In this document: positions 37,982-48,772 of the stretch, piece after piece
Numbering within the stretch: position 1 is the stretch's first letter
Layout of the letters: each line of letters begins with the position of its first letter
Source of the DNA: Margaritispora aquatica
Taxonomy: Eukaryota > Ascomycota > Leotiomycetes > Helotiales > Discinellaceae
NCBI GenBank assembly: GCA_007644065.1
Contig: VJWN01000010.1
Coordinates: 868,001 to 932,000, forward strand
DNA: 64,000 nt
Direction: 5' to 3'
The notes under the pieces: model-generated
Databases searched by the model: none
What the model was told of the DNA's origin: nothing
What the model saw: the letters and a program-made list of their open reading frames with translations, nothing else
Translations under genes and position numbers: made by a program

Positions 37982-39425
37982 CTATGGTTCATATGGAGAT
38001 TTTGCTCTCGCTCCAGTCATAACGATACCTCCTTTAGCAGTAACGAGGACTGCATCTTCAATTCTAACACCAAAGCCAACAGCCTTGCTCATCTTCTTCG
38101 CCTCCTCGTTTGTTACATAGATTCCCTATCACAATTAGCGCAGCCCAAAATCTCTAAATGGTGAGACTTACAGGCTCATTGGTGACCACCTCCCCAGCTT
38201 TCAACTTCTCATCGTTCGCCCCATTCAAATACGGATGCTCGTGCATTTCTAATCCCAGTCCATGGCCCAGCCGATGCGTGAAGAACTCTCCATATCCAGC
38301 ATCTATGATGACGCTACGAGAAGCAGCATCAACTACCGAACAAGTCTCGTTGATTTGCATGAGCTCAATAGCTGCTCCTTGAGCAGCATGCACAGTATTC
38401 CATACGTCCATCAGCTCTTTGCTGACAGTAGATTTCGCCGGCAGGACGGTACGAGTGACATCACTGCCATAGCCATGAAGATTGGAGCCAATGTCAATCA
38501 AAACAAATTCCCCATCACTCAAAGTCTTTCCTACACCACCTCCATGAGGGTTGGCTGCTTGGTCGCCAAAAAGCACAATAGCCCAGAAGTCCTTTCCAAC
38601 GCCTGCTTTGGCAAAGAGACCGTGGGCCGCAGTGACGATCGTGTTCTGAGTCATACCGATCTTAATACACTTTTGAAGAGCTCGAACAAGTTCTAGAGTG
38701 AACTCATTAATCCCTCTCATGATAGCCAGCTCAGCTTCACTCTTCACAGCTCTTAGAGACTGAATAGCTCGGGATGTGGGTACGACTTCTACACCTGCAG
38801 CTTGAAGTCCAGATGCAATCATATACCGGGCATGTTCGTCGAGCATGATCTTGCTATAACCAGTTTCTTTCTTCAAAACCTCATACCAAAGATCCTCCTC
38901 TCGCCATTCAATGACCTTCTTGTTCTCATAAATCATGCTCAGTCCAGCGATACGGTTGAGTTCGAACTTAGGTCCAAGATACGAAAACTGCCCTTTCTTG
39001 TCCAGGATCATGAGGAAAGGTCGCTCAGAGAGTTCGTACGTAGTTGAAATATTGGCATAATAGCTAGTTGACGCTGATGGCTCAGCGATAAATGCGTCGA
39101 CGCCTGCTTTCTCCAATGCAGCAGCAAGGATGGTTTGACGAGAGATAAACTCATCCCGAGAGATTGGTGCCACATCCAAAAGAGAGGTATGCTCTTTGAG
39201 TAGCTTCCATGCCTTGCTTTCCAACTTATGAGATGAGAGATGACTTGGGTGGGAGGCGGTGGAAGACCATGCGATTGATAAAGCACCAAAGGAACCGACT
39301 AGTGCAAGCGAAGCAATCAAGGCAGCTTTAATCCAACTCTTGGTAGATCGCGATGTTTGTTTCCATGAGGATGTTCGTAATAATAGAGGCTGGCGAACCT
39401 CTTTCTCTAAACGTGGGGGTATCAT
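37982..39425 (-). CDS. M24 metallopeptidase (Xaa-Pro aminopeptidase/creatinase fold), membrane-anchored
   Basis: Exons 39425-38172 and 38125-37982 give 465 aa. After a basic N-terminus, a single transmembrane segment at about residues 34-53 (KAALIASLALVGSFGALS) suggests a type II membrane protein with its catalytic domain in the lumen or outside. A creatinase N-like domain is followed by the pita-bread domain. Metal ligands are Asp311 and Asp322 (LIDIGSN...GSDVTR), His388 (RLGHGLG), Glu417 (NEPG) and Glu441 (RIED). The intron splits NEP from GIYV, and splicing restores the invariant NEPGIYV motif. It probably removes N-terminal residues before proline. The anchored form is less usual than the cytosolic one. 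Confidence 0.93.
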
Positions 39426-40301
39426 GCTGCGCCGACCAACTGCTTGATTGCTTGATTGGAAATATTAGTTTGTTCCAAGCTTTGCCAGACTCTACTCTTT
39501 GCTTTATTTTGTTCGATGAATGTAAGGAACTTCTATCTACAAAGTACCTGGATCTGGGCACAAATGATCGAGGTTATTGAGAACGAAGGTGGATCTCGCC
39601 CTTATCAGTCTCGTTTGGGCAGTCGTTAGTGACACGTGATGTCAATAAGCTGATGGGAGGCCCGGAAAAACAACCATCAGATTTGAAGTCATTAAGAGTA
39701 GAATTTTAACATGAAATTGTTTATGTCTTGAACCTACAACCAAAGCTTTGATGTAATTTGATGTAACCGTCGAAAAAGTATTCCAATTTAAATACTAACC
39801 ATGGCGAAATAACATATATGAGAAGTTGTTGGTGCTTTACGTAGCGTTCAGTAGAATTATGGAAGTACGAATCGATTTCACATCAAGGTAAAAACAGATT
39901 CGTTGGTCATTTATCATTGCTGCATGCAGAAGAGCTATGTATCACTTTTGACACCACCCAAATCATACCGCGCCAGACCAAACCATGCCAACCAAAGCTC
40001 TTCCTTCCCAAACCATAGCCCATTACAGCAAGAATCTTTTTTCGATTCCCACCCAGAGAGATACAGAGGTACTGAAACGCTACAGACAGTTTTGTGTTTT
40101 GTGAATATGGGCAAAGCAGATAAACGCTCCAAATTTTATGCATGAAAGACCCCCGGCTATCCAGCCAGCCATCATGACATAAAATGCAATGCCGTATCGT
40201 ACCTGTTCGCCGTTGATGCTGCAAACCAAGCAAGGAGATGTTACATGTGAGGACTCGGATTCACAACACCGTAGTGAAGGAGAGCCGAAAGGAAGAAGTG
40301 T
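39426..40301. other. Intergenic, no gene seen
   Basis: Contains a CACGTG at about 39635 upstream of the M24 peptidase gene, and unsupported short frames. Confidence 0.45.
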
Positions 40302-41906
40302 CTATGACTCTTCTGGACGACGGCCTCCACGAGGAGTACCATTGCCACCACCACGACCACGTCCGCGGTAGCCCTCACCACCACCACGTCCTCGTCCACG
40401 ATATCCATCACCTCTTCCACGTCCGCCTCTGTAGTTGCCACGGTTGGGTACAGTTCGCTCACGGCCCTTAACCTCTTGGAAACCTTCGTTTGGTTGAGCA
40501 GCAGCAGGGTTCTGCAAAACTATTAGCTTTTTCTCTTGTTTAATATGAACGTCTGTTGCTCACCATGCCTGGGCTATCTGGTTGATCATCAGCCCAGCTC
40601 TGAACATTTGACGGAGCAGCAGGTGTGGCAGTAACTCCGGTGTCGGTTTCAGCAGCATCACGAGGAACATTGACCCATTCCTGTGAAGTAGACATCTCGG
40701 CGGTTGGGTCCCACTTGGCCTCCGCAGCAGCGTTTGCACCTCCTTCACCACCGAAGCCAGCATTCTCGGGGATACTCTGAGATTCAATGGCGGTTTCTGT
40801 GTGGCCGTTTGTCATAGCAGGAGCGTCTAGCTCGGTAAGGCCAGCATGAAGAATTGTTGGGTCGCTCTCAACCGGATGCTCTTCGTTGACAGCTTCGGCC
40901 ACAGAGGATGACTCAACAGACGGCTCTTCTACCTCCTCCTGCTCGACTTGGATTGGTGCAGGTAATTCTGAGATCAAGGCTTGAATATCGGCATCTGAAA
41001 TTATTAGCAGACGTACACAATTGGTAAGGGATTGACGTACAGGTGACACTCAATTCATCTCCTGCTGGAGACTTTAATGTATCCGAAGAACCTTTCATGA
41101 GCTTGAGCATGTGGGTAACAGCACTATCATTGCCCATATACACTTCAGTCAGAAGACCTTCCAAAGCCTTGCTGTCCTCAAGATCACTCTTTTCCTCCTC
41201 TGATCTGCGGATAGCAGCGAGTCGTAGGAACTTAGTCAGGGTAAGGAGATTCTCATGTAGAAGTTGGACAGAGGCGGCTTCAGCTTCAGCCTTGGCGGCA
41301 GAGACAGCTTCCTCCAGCTCCTTACTCGCGCGTTCAGTGTGAATCTTCTCGAACTCTGCCTTCTCGGCCTGTGTCTTCATCTTGTATTCCAGGTCGAACT
41401 TCTTGTACTGAGCAATCTGCTCCTCGAGTTGGGCGAGAGATGCTTGCAGTTGTGGCTTCTTTAGGATCTGCGCCTTCTGGTCGGCATTGATCTTGCGAGC
41501 AGCTACCAAGTCGTCGAGAGACTTTCCTGGATTTTCGGCGAGAACGTTATCAACTCTGGAGGCATTGGTCTAGTTACAGTTGTTAGCTTCACATGTGGGT
41601 TTCTGACTAGACTCCTCTACTTACAATCTTCTTGTTGACACCACGGATGCTCCTGTCTAGAATTAGCAGATGCATTGTGGGATCAAGTTTTAAGACAGTG
41701 GGAAAGAGTTCTTACTTCTGAAGTTCCTTCATGTAAGGGCTCTCATAAGCACCATCACCGTGATTGCTCTCTGCTGTGCCATTTGAAGGAGTCACCTCCG
41801 GAGCAGGAGCTTCAACCTCTACAGCAGCAGCGGCCTTTGATTTCTTCTTCTTGGCAGACTTGGATTCCGATTGAACGGGTGGATTCTGTGTCGCAGATGC
41901 AGCCAT
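40302..41906 (-). CDS. Yag7-like ribosome/RNA-associated protein with RGG tail
   Basis: Five exons, 41906-41716, 41652-41625, 41569-41041, 40994-40564 and 40511-40302, join to 462 aa. Exon 2 is only 28 bases. The N-terminus is Ala/Lys-rich with a KKKKSK patch. A long helical, coiled-coil-like region follows (about 90-200: LEEQIAQYKKFDLEYK, ERASKELEEAVSAAKAEAEA). Then come an acidic linker and a C-terminal arginine-glycine tail (RGGRGRGDGYRGRGRGGG) that should bind RNA. The layout matches the fungal Yag7 family of ribosome-associated proteins. A SERBP1/Stm1-type protein is the alternative. The upstream in-frame extension to 42248 is probably untranslated. Confidence 0.8.
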
Positions 41907-42607
41907 TGTAGATATGATTGAGAGTGTGAAGGTGTTTGGATATTGTACGGTAGATGGATTCAGGTGAACAGGGAGCTGTTTTGTTTTATTGACAAATGTT
42001 GTCGCAGAATTTGGTGTATGGTAGATAAATATCTGAAGACCGCTGGTAAAGGCGATATTTCGCAGACGAGTTCGGTTTGCAGATTTTTGGGATTGGTTGT
42101 AAAGAAATGGGAGAAAGTGAATTTGAAGATTGGGGAGGAGAGCTCCAAGTCGGCCAGCCCAACTCGTCAAGGTCCAGGCAAACAAACCTTGTAAGCGAGA
42201 ATCTTTCAGAAGCCCGAGGAACGAACAAAGCGCCAGGGCCAATAACAAGTATGTTGGTTCAATATTTCATTTCTACTGCATTCTCCTAATGTTCTGTTTT
42301 CATCGAATCTCAAGGCATTTACGCATTGCCTCCAACAATATTCAATCTCTCTCAGCGTGCGTTGTCATCTATCTAAGCTCGAACTGCCCTTTGATAGCAT
42401 CACAGCCTTGCCGATGCAATAGATAGCCTTGCCTGCCTTTTCCCTATTTTGAGGATTGATTGATGCCATCTGGTAATTCAAGCACAGTAATTCTGCGAAC
42501 TAGTTATGTTGCTACTTGTGCAATATGGCTATTGTGATTCATGAAGCTGCCTTGCTGACTTCGTTGTGTGCGCCGCCTTGTACTTTTCGAATCCAATGTA
42601 CGATTGC
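41907..42607. other. Spacer between Yag7-like and CENP-W genes
   Basis: Contains the 5' leader of the Yag7-like gene. No other gene is supported. Confidence 0.45.
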
Positions 42608-43036
42608 TCAACCACGAAACTTCTCAAGGGCATGCTATATAATTATTACGTTAGACACGGTTCTGCTACTGCGGAGAGATAAAAGACACATACAGCAGTA
42701 ACCTGCTTCACGCTCTTCGCGCTGAGTCCTCGCTCGCCAGCCTGTTTCGCGTTGATCGTAGCCTCTTTCATGAGTCTGCAGCATAAGTTAGCACAACAGG
42801 CCTTGTTAAACATTTGTTCTTCTAGCAGATGGAAACTACCAACTCGGAGATCGCGTACGTTTGTAGAAATAAAGCGTAATCAAGGAATATCTATATCGCG
42901 ACATCAGCGCTTGCATTCTGGGAGACGCGACGAGAAGCCTTACCAAAACATCAACATTTTTGCTTATTGGGCGTTTGGAATGGGCCTTGACAATTTTCTT
43001 CACAGTTCCTCGCGGATACAGCTTTTGACCTGCCAT
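42608..43036 (-). CDS. CENP-W homologue, histone-fold kinetochore protein
   Basis: Four small exons on the minus strand, 43036-42944 (93 nt), 42890-42859 (32 nt), 42775-42694 (82 nt) and 42634-42608 (27 nt), join in phase to 77 aa. The product has the complete histone fold of CENP-W: MAGQKLYPRGTVKKIVKAHS, then NVDVLIFLDYALFLQ, then LMKEATINAKQAGERGLSAK, ending HALEKFRG. CENP-W pairs with CENP-T in the constitutive centromere-associated network and binds centromeric DNA in the nucleus. It lies head-to-head with the M1 aminopeptidase gene, about 300 bases from that gene's possible upstream start. The longest open frame covers only exon 1 and intron 1, so automated calls could easily miss it. 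Confidence 0.92.
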
Positions 43037-43341
43037 ACTGAGGCTGATTTAACTGTAGAGAATCAATTGTGGTGCTGAGTTCAATGTCGATGCTGTCTGC
43101 GTTATCCAATCCACACTCTCAGCCTTGTTTTGGGCCAGACACTATATGAGTATGGGGAAAGCTGTCGCAGCCGGCCAATCAGTAGCAGAAACTTGAACTC
43201 CGTCTCAACTCCGGCTGCTAGTCCGAAACCACTAACTCCATTTGCATTCCTGATATGGAAATACATCTCGAATCCATCTCCTATGCTACGAGAGGAAGGA
43301 GAAAAATACATTTGTGCCTTCCATTTTTCAATCATCTCCTC
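43037..43341. promoter_or_regulatory. Bidirectional promoter, CENP-W / M1 aminopeptidase
   Basis: These 305 bases separate the ATG of CENP-W and the first presequence-like ATG of the aminopeptidase, so both promoters must overlap here. Pyrimidine tracts precede both starts. Confidence 0.45.
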
Positions 43342-43617
43342 ATGTCACGCTCCTTCCCAATATGTTCTTCCTTTCTAATTCGTAAAACTCCATTAATATC
43401 GACCTGGCGAGGTTGTTCTTCTTTTACTTCATGTTGCATTAAACCGTGTACTCAAACTCGCCAATTCCGTACTGGCACTGGTACCCAACATCACAAGACC
43501 CATCTCCAATCCACCAATACCAACTCACGCAGGATCACCTCATCCAAATACCGTCCTTTCGTTCACTCAAGCCCAGGAAACCCTTTCAAACCGACACACC
43601 CACGACATTGCTTAGAA

Positions 43618-46600
43618 ATGGATCCCGCTATAACTGCAGATCGTGATGTGCTTCCAGACAACATCAAGCCCATTAACTATGATATCTCTCTGTTCGATTT
43701 GGAACTTGGTGGCTCCTTTACCTACCAAGGAAGTGTCAGCATCTTGTCTAAAATTCTCAAGACATCGTCAGAGATTACCTTGAATACTCACAAACTCAAA
43801 ATCCATAGCGCTGAGGTATCTTTGACACACACCAAGACTGAACAATCCTTCAAGTCAACAGGTGTGACTTATGATGCTCCAAGACAGCGAGCCACCATCT
43901 CTTTTGACAATGAGCTCCCCGTATCCGAGCAAGCTACGATTCTGATTAAATTTGAGGGAACAATCAACCATGACATGTGTGGATTTTACAGGTAAGCTTG
44001 GGACAATGCCTCATATATCGTCTCCTCGATCGCCTGGTTTGAGCCAAGTTAAAAGGATATGACCCCGTTGAAAAGATTTTGATCTAAACCAGACAGCTAA
44101 CCATTCATTTTCGATATCTAGGAGTCAATACAAACCTGCTGTTACACCAGCAGCATCTGTGCCAAAGGACGATAGTGGAAGCCATGTGATGTTTTCAACT
44201 CAATTTGAGAGCTGTGATGCTCGCCGAGCATTTCCTTGTTTCGATGAGCCTAATTTGAAAGCAACTTTTGATTTCCAGATTGAGCTTCCTGAGGATCAAG
44301 TAGCCTTGAGCAATATGCCAGAGAAGGATGTCAAGAAGAGCAAAGATGGCTTCAAGATCGTTTCATTTGAGAGAACTCCAGTTATGAGTACTTATCTGCT
44401 TGCTTGGGCTGTCGGAGACTTTGAGTACATCGAGGACTTTACCAAGCGCAAATACCAGGGAAAGAATCTCCCTGTGAGAGTTTATACGACCAGGGGTTTG
44501 AAAGAACAAGCACAATATGCTTTGGATCATGCTCCTCAGATCATCGACTACTTTTCGGACATCTTTGGCATTGAGTACCCACTTCCTCACTGCAACCTTC
44601 TTGCTGTTCATGAGTTTGTGAGTCTCCAACCTTTTCTTAGTGTAATTTGTCAATCAACAACCTCTACTAGCCTCTGTCCCAATCATGATCACACCCCGAG
44701 AATTAAATAGAACTTGACTAACCACTTACCAATTTAGTCCCACGGAGCGTATGATATCCCTTAATCCCTATTCAAGATGCAGTTGGTACAGATAACGAAT
44801 GCTAACGGATTGTTTAGAATGGAGAATTGGGGCTTGATAACCTATCGAACTACCGCGGTCCTCTTTGATGAAGCTGCGTCTGATGCAAAGTATAAGAATA
44901 GAATTGCCTATGTCGTTGCACATGAATTAGCGCATCAATGGTTCGGCAATCTTGTTACTATGGACTGGTGGAACGAGCTTTGGCTTAATGAGGGATTTGC
45001 TACCTGGGTCGGTTGGCTTGCAACTGATCATATTCACCCTGACTGGCATGTCTGGCCACAATTTGTGAGCGAAGGAATGCAGACCGCATTCACACTCGAT
45101 TCCCTGCGGAGCTCTCATCCCATTGAAGTTCCTGTAAAAGATGCGTTGGATGTCGACCAAATTTTCGACTCGATTAGCTACTTGAAGGGTAGTTCTGTAA
45201 TTCGAATGCTAGCCAACCACCTTGGACAAGACGTTTTCTTGAAAGGTGTCTCAAATTATCTCAAGGCACATGCATACAGTAACGCCAGGACTAACGATCT
45301 CTGGTCTGCATTATCTGAGACTTCGGGACAAGATGTCCAGGCATTGATGGATCCTTGGATCAGAAAGATGGGATTCCCGGTGCTTACACTCACTGAAGAG
45401 CCGGGTCAGATTGGCATCAAACAGTCCCGCTACCTTTCTACGGGTGATGTAAAGTCGGAAGATGACACGACAACTTGGTGGGTCCCTCTTGGACTTGAAG
45501 GAAAGACTGGGTCGCAAGGGGTGGCTTCTCTCGCCTTGACTAAAAAGGAGGACATTGTTGGAGATATTGATGATTCTTTCTACAAGGTCAACAAGGATAC
45601 GTCCTCCTTCTATAGAACTAATTATCCTCCCGCGCGACTTGCGAAACTTAGCGAGCAGACGGAGCGCCTCAGTATTTCAGACAAGATTGGAATTGTTGGT
45701 GATGCTGGAGCACTGGCACTTTCCGGTGCAGCTGCTACGCCAGGTCTTCTTGCCTTTGTGGAAGGCTTCCAGTCCGAGACGAACCATCTTGTCTGGTCAC
45801 AAGTACTAAGCTCTCTTGCGACCGTCAAGGCTGTATTCTCGGAAGACGAAGCACTGTCCAGCGCCCTAAAGAAATTTACTCTCAAGCTTGTCACGCCAGC
45901 GGTGGAGAAAATTGGTTGGGAGTCTTCGGCCACAGATGATTTTCTGACTACTCAACTACGAGCTTTGTTGATTTACACTGCCGGATTGAACGGTCACGAA
46001 CAGTAAGTTTCAATAAATTTCTGGCAAGTACAAGGCTAACTCGAAGTAGGGTCATTTCAGAGGCCAAGAAGCGCTTTGAGCTATACATGAGCGGAAAGGA
46101 TAAATCTGCCATTCATCCCAACTTGAGAGCCGCCATTTTCGGCATTTCAATTCGAAATGGCGGCAAATCTGAGTATGATTCGCTGAAAAAGGAGTGGCAT
46201 TCCACAACATCTATCGATGGTCGAGAAATTGCACTTCGTGCTCTTGGTCGTATTCAAGATATCGAGCTTCTTCCAGATTACATCTCCCTTCTTTTCAATG
46301 ACGTTGCAACTCAAGACATGCATACAGGAGCAATGGCATTGGCCGCTAATCCTCGCACACGCCAAGGTCTCTGGAAGTATATCCAGGAAAATTTTGATCC
46401 TATTAGAGAGAAACTTGGCAAGAACATGGTTGTTCTTGACAGATTCTTGCGAGTAAGCTTGAACAAGTTCAATGACAAGGACACAGAGAAGGAGATTGCT
46501 GCATTTTTCAAGGACAAGGACAACAGAGGTTATGATCGAACTTTGGCTATTGTCAGTGATACTATTCTTGGTAAGGCTGACTACAAGGGAAGAGATGGCA

Positions 46601-46641
46601 AGATCATCATGGAGTGGTTGACTGCCCATGGATATGCCTAG
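43618..46641 (+). CDS. APE2: M1 family zinc aminopeptidase (Ape2/Aap1 type)
   Basis: Exons 43618-43991, 44122-44617, 44738-44748, 44818-46002 and 46050-46641 give 885 aa. Exon 3 is only 11 bases and supplies Ser-His-Gly-Ala of the motif HEFSHGAMENWG, which proves it is needed. The zinc site is HELAHQWFG with His329, Glu330 and His333, and the third ligand is Glu352 in WLNEGFA. The C-terminal ERAP1-like helical domain is complete. The enzyme removes N-terminal residues from peptides in the cytosol. The same frame extends upstream without a stop to ATGs at 43342 and 43255. The stretch from 43342 is Arg/Ser/Thr-rich with no acidic residue for 91 codons, like a mitochondrial presequence, so a second, longer form is possible. 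Confidence 0.96.
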
Positions 46642-48772
46642 AGACATAGAGTATTTTTGTGGCCTATGTCCCACCTTCGCATGGTCTTTCAAGGCGAAAT
46701 AGACTCAAAAGCAATGGAGATATTCACAAACAGTATATCAGGGAACAGATAGACTTATGATTGAACTTGATGCATTGCGATGACTTTGATAAGGAAACCC
46801 ATCCGTATCGGGAATCAAAGAAACAAGCAAACATATGAGCAAGGCTATGGTTCTGACACAAATAAGTGTGTTCTTGTTTATTAATTGAAATCGAAGGGTG
46901 CTTGAGAGAGACCGAATCATTGCCATTGGATGATTAAGTAAAGTGTGACAGCTGAGCGTGGTAATTCACTATATGAGTGAGTGCCTAGTGATAGACACTA
47001 CGGGAATGAAGACAGGAGTTGTGGCATTTACTCGAGCTGAGCTTAGCTATCTCTCTAGATGTACGGACTTCAGTATTTGTTGGGGTGAGAATTGATGCTA
47101 GAGCTATAGGATATATGTCTTCCGGCAATCTGCGGGATGATGCGTATGGAGTCGAGATATAGAGAGCTGGAATCATTGAGTTCGATAAATACCACATGAA
47201 TCAGTTCCTAGATTATTGGAGGGAAATTTTTCCAATACACATCTGCGTTATATAATCGAATGTTTTATGCGTGGGGATATCTTTTGCTACCTAGGTCGAA
47301 ATCAATCTCAGCAACGTATCCACTACCGAAGAATGTACTATGTGCTAGAATTAAGCATCTGAGGCTCTCCTAGTGTTGATCCGTACTCAGAACAATGTTC
47401 AGAATATTGAAGAATATGCATAAGTCTTCTCATGGATAGCAGAAATCGAACTGACAATAAGTAACCAAAACCTTGACAACAGCGGATGATTTGACAGCAA
47501 CAAATCATCTTGCCAGCTTTTGTAAGCGCGGTGAAAAAATCATAGAATGAAAGAACAAGAAGCTTGATTTCACACTGCGTTCAAATCATCAAATGTTGTG
47601 GAAACAATGCCATCGTGCGGATATCGCCAACCAAGCCAGAAGCACCCACCCACAATACAATCTTGCTCGAGCGATCTCAAGTTGATGCCAGGAAACAGTT
47701 GCGACGAACTCGCGCTTTATAGTAGCGAATATTGTAATAAATGAACTCTCAACTAGTTGCTCCCTGTTGCAAAAGTGAAGGTCTGTCATTCCTCAAGCTT
47801 TGCACTTCGGCTCCACAATTCAGTGAATCCATTTTCAAAGTGGAGGCATATGAAGTTGAAGCAAATTTCCAAAGAACTTCTTATGCTCAGACTCACACCT
47901 TTAAAGTTATGCAGAGCTCTAGATCAGATGTACTGCGCGGAGAGTGCTATTTGAGGAATTCACGATACAAATCGTGTAGGAGGCAAGAATGTAAATTTGA
48001 TAGTGAGATGTAGGAAGTAGAGGGATGCCCATATTTTTGTCAGCTATCCAAATGAGATGGTCCACAATCTTGAGTTGGAAGCTTGAGTTACAACGTTCAT
48101 GGTGCAAACAAATGATTGCTGATATATTGTTGGTCGATGAAGATGTTGGCAACAAATATGCAGACAGGAAGCTCTATCTTTTCAATGATAGCAACATCAA
48201 CTTATTACTGACATTACCGTTGATCTAGCTCTCTGCCTTGCTATCTAGCGTAAAGTTCCAGCCTGTAAAAAGTTCGGATTTTATCGAGTTGATGCTATGT
48301 CTAGGGCAAGTAGAACAGTGAAATCACATTATTTGTGGAGGCAATGCCATGAAATCTCTCAATGATCGGGGCTATCTATATCAAGGATACAGTTCTCGAA
48401 AGTGCGGTTTGAGTCGTTTTATATACCTTAGCAAGGTGCAAAAGATTTGTAGACTAGTGACCATAAAGTTCACCGCAAAGAATACCTGGGTATTACGGCC
48501 ATGATATCACAACAACGATGTTAGGAAGAATATTTAGAGAAGGAAGAAGTAAGCGCCGATAGATGAAAAAGTGACATTGAAGCAAAAGATGTTGATATTC
48601 ATATCGATCTCAAACAATCGTGTTGAAGATAAATCACAACTCCGCTCTCCCAAAGCTTCGCTAGTAGACACCGTCTTCCTACTCCAATTCCATGCCCATC
48701 CATGCGTGTATTGCAAATTCCCAAATCTGAACCCAGAATATGCGCCTGCGTACGTAGTCGCTAAATCACAAT
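46642..48772. other. 2.1-kb intergenic region, no gene seen
   Basis: AT-rich convergent spacer. Short frames at 46738-48228 have no start context, splice signals or recognisable segments. Confidence 0.5.

Noticed and set aside
41907..42248. N-terminal extension of the Yag7-like protein, with a hydrophobic start
   Set aside because: The internal ATG at 41906 fits the family start, and the upstream part looks like 5' leader, so a signal-anchor is unlikely.
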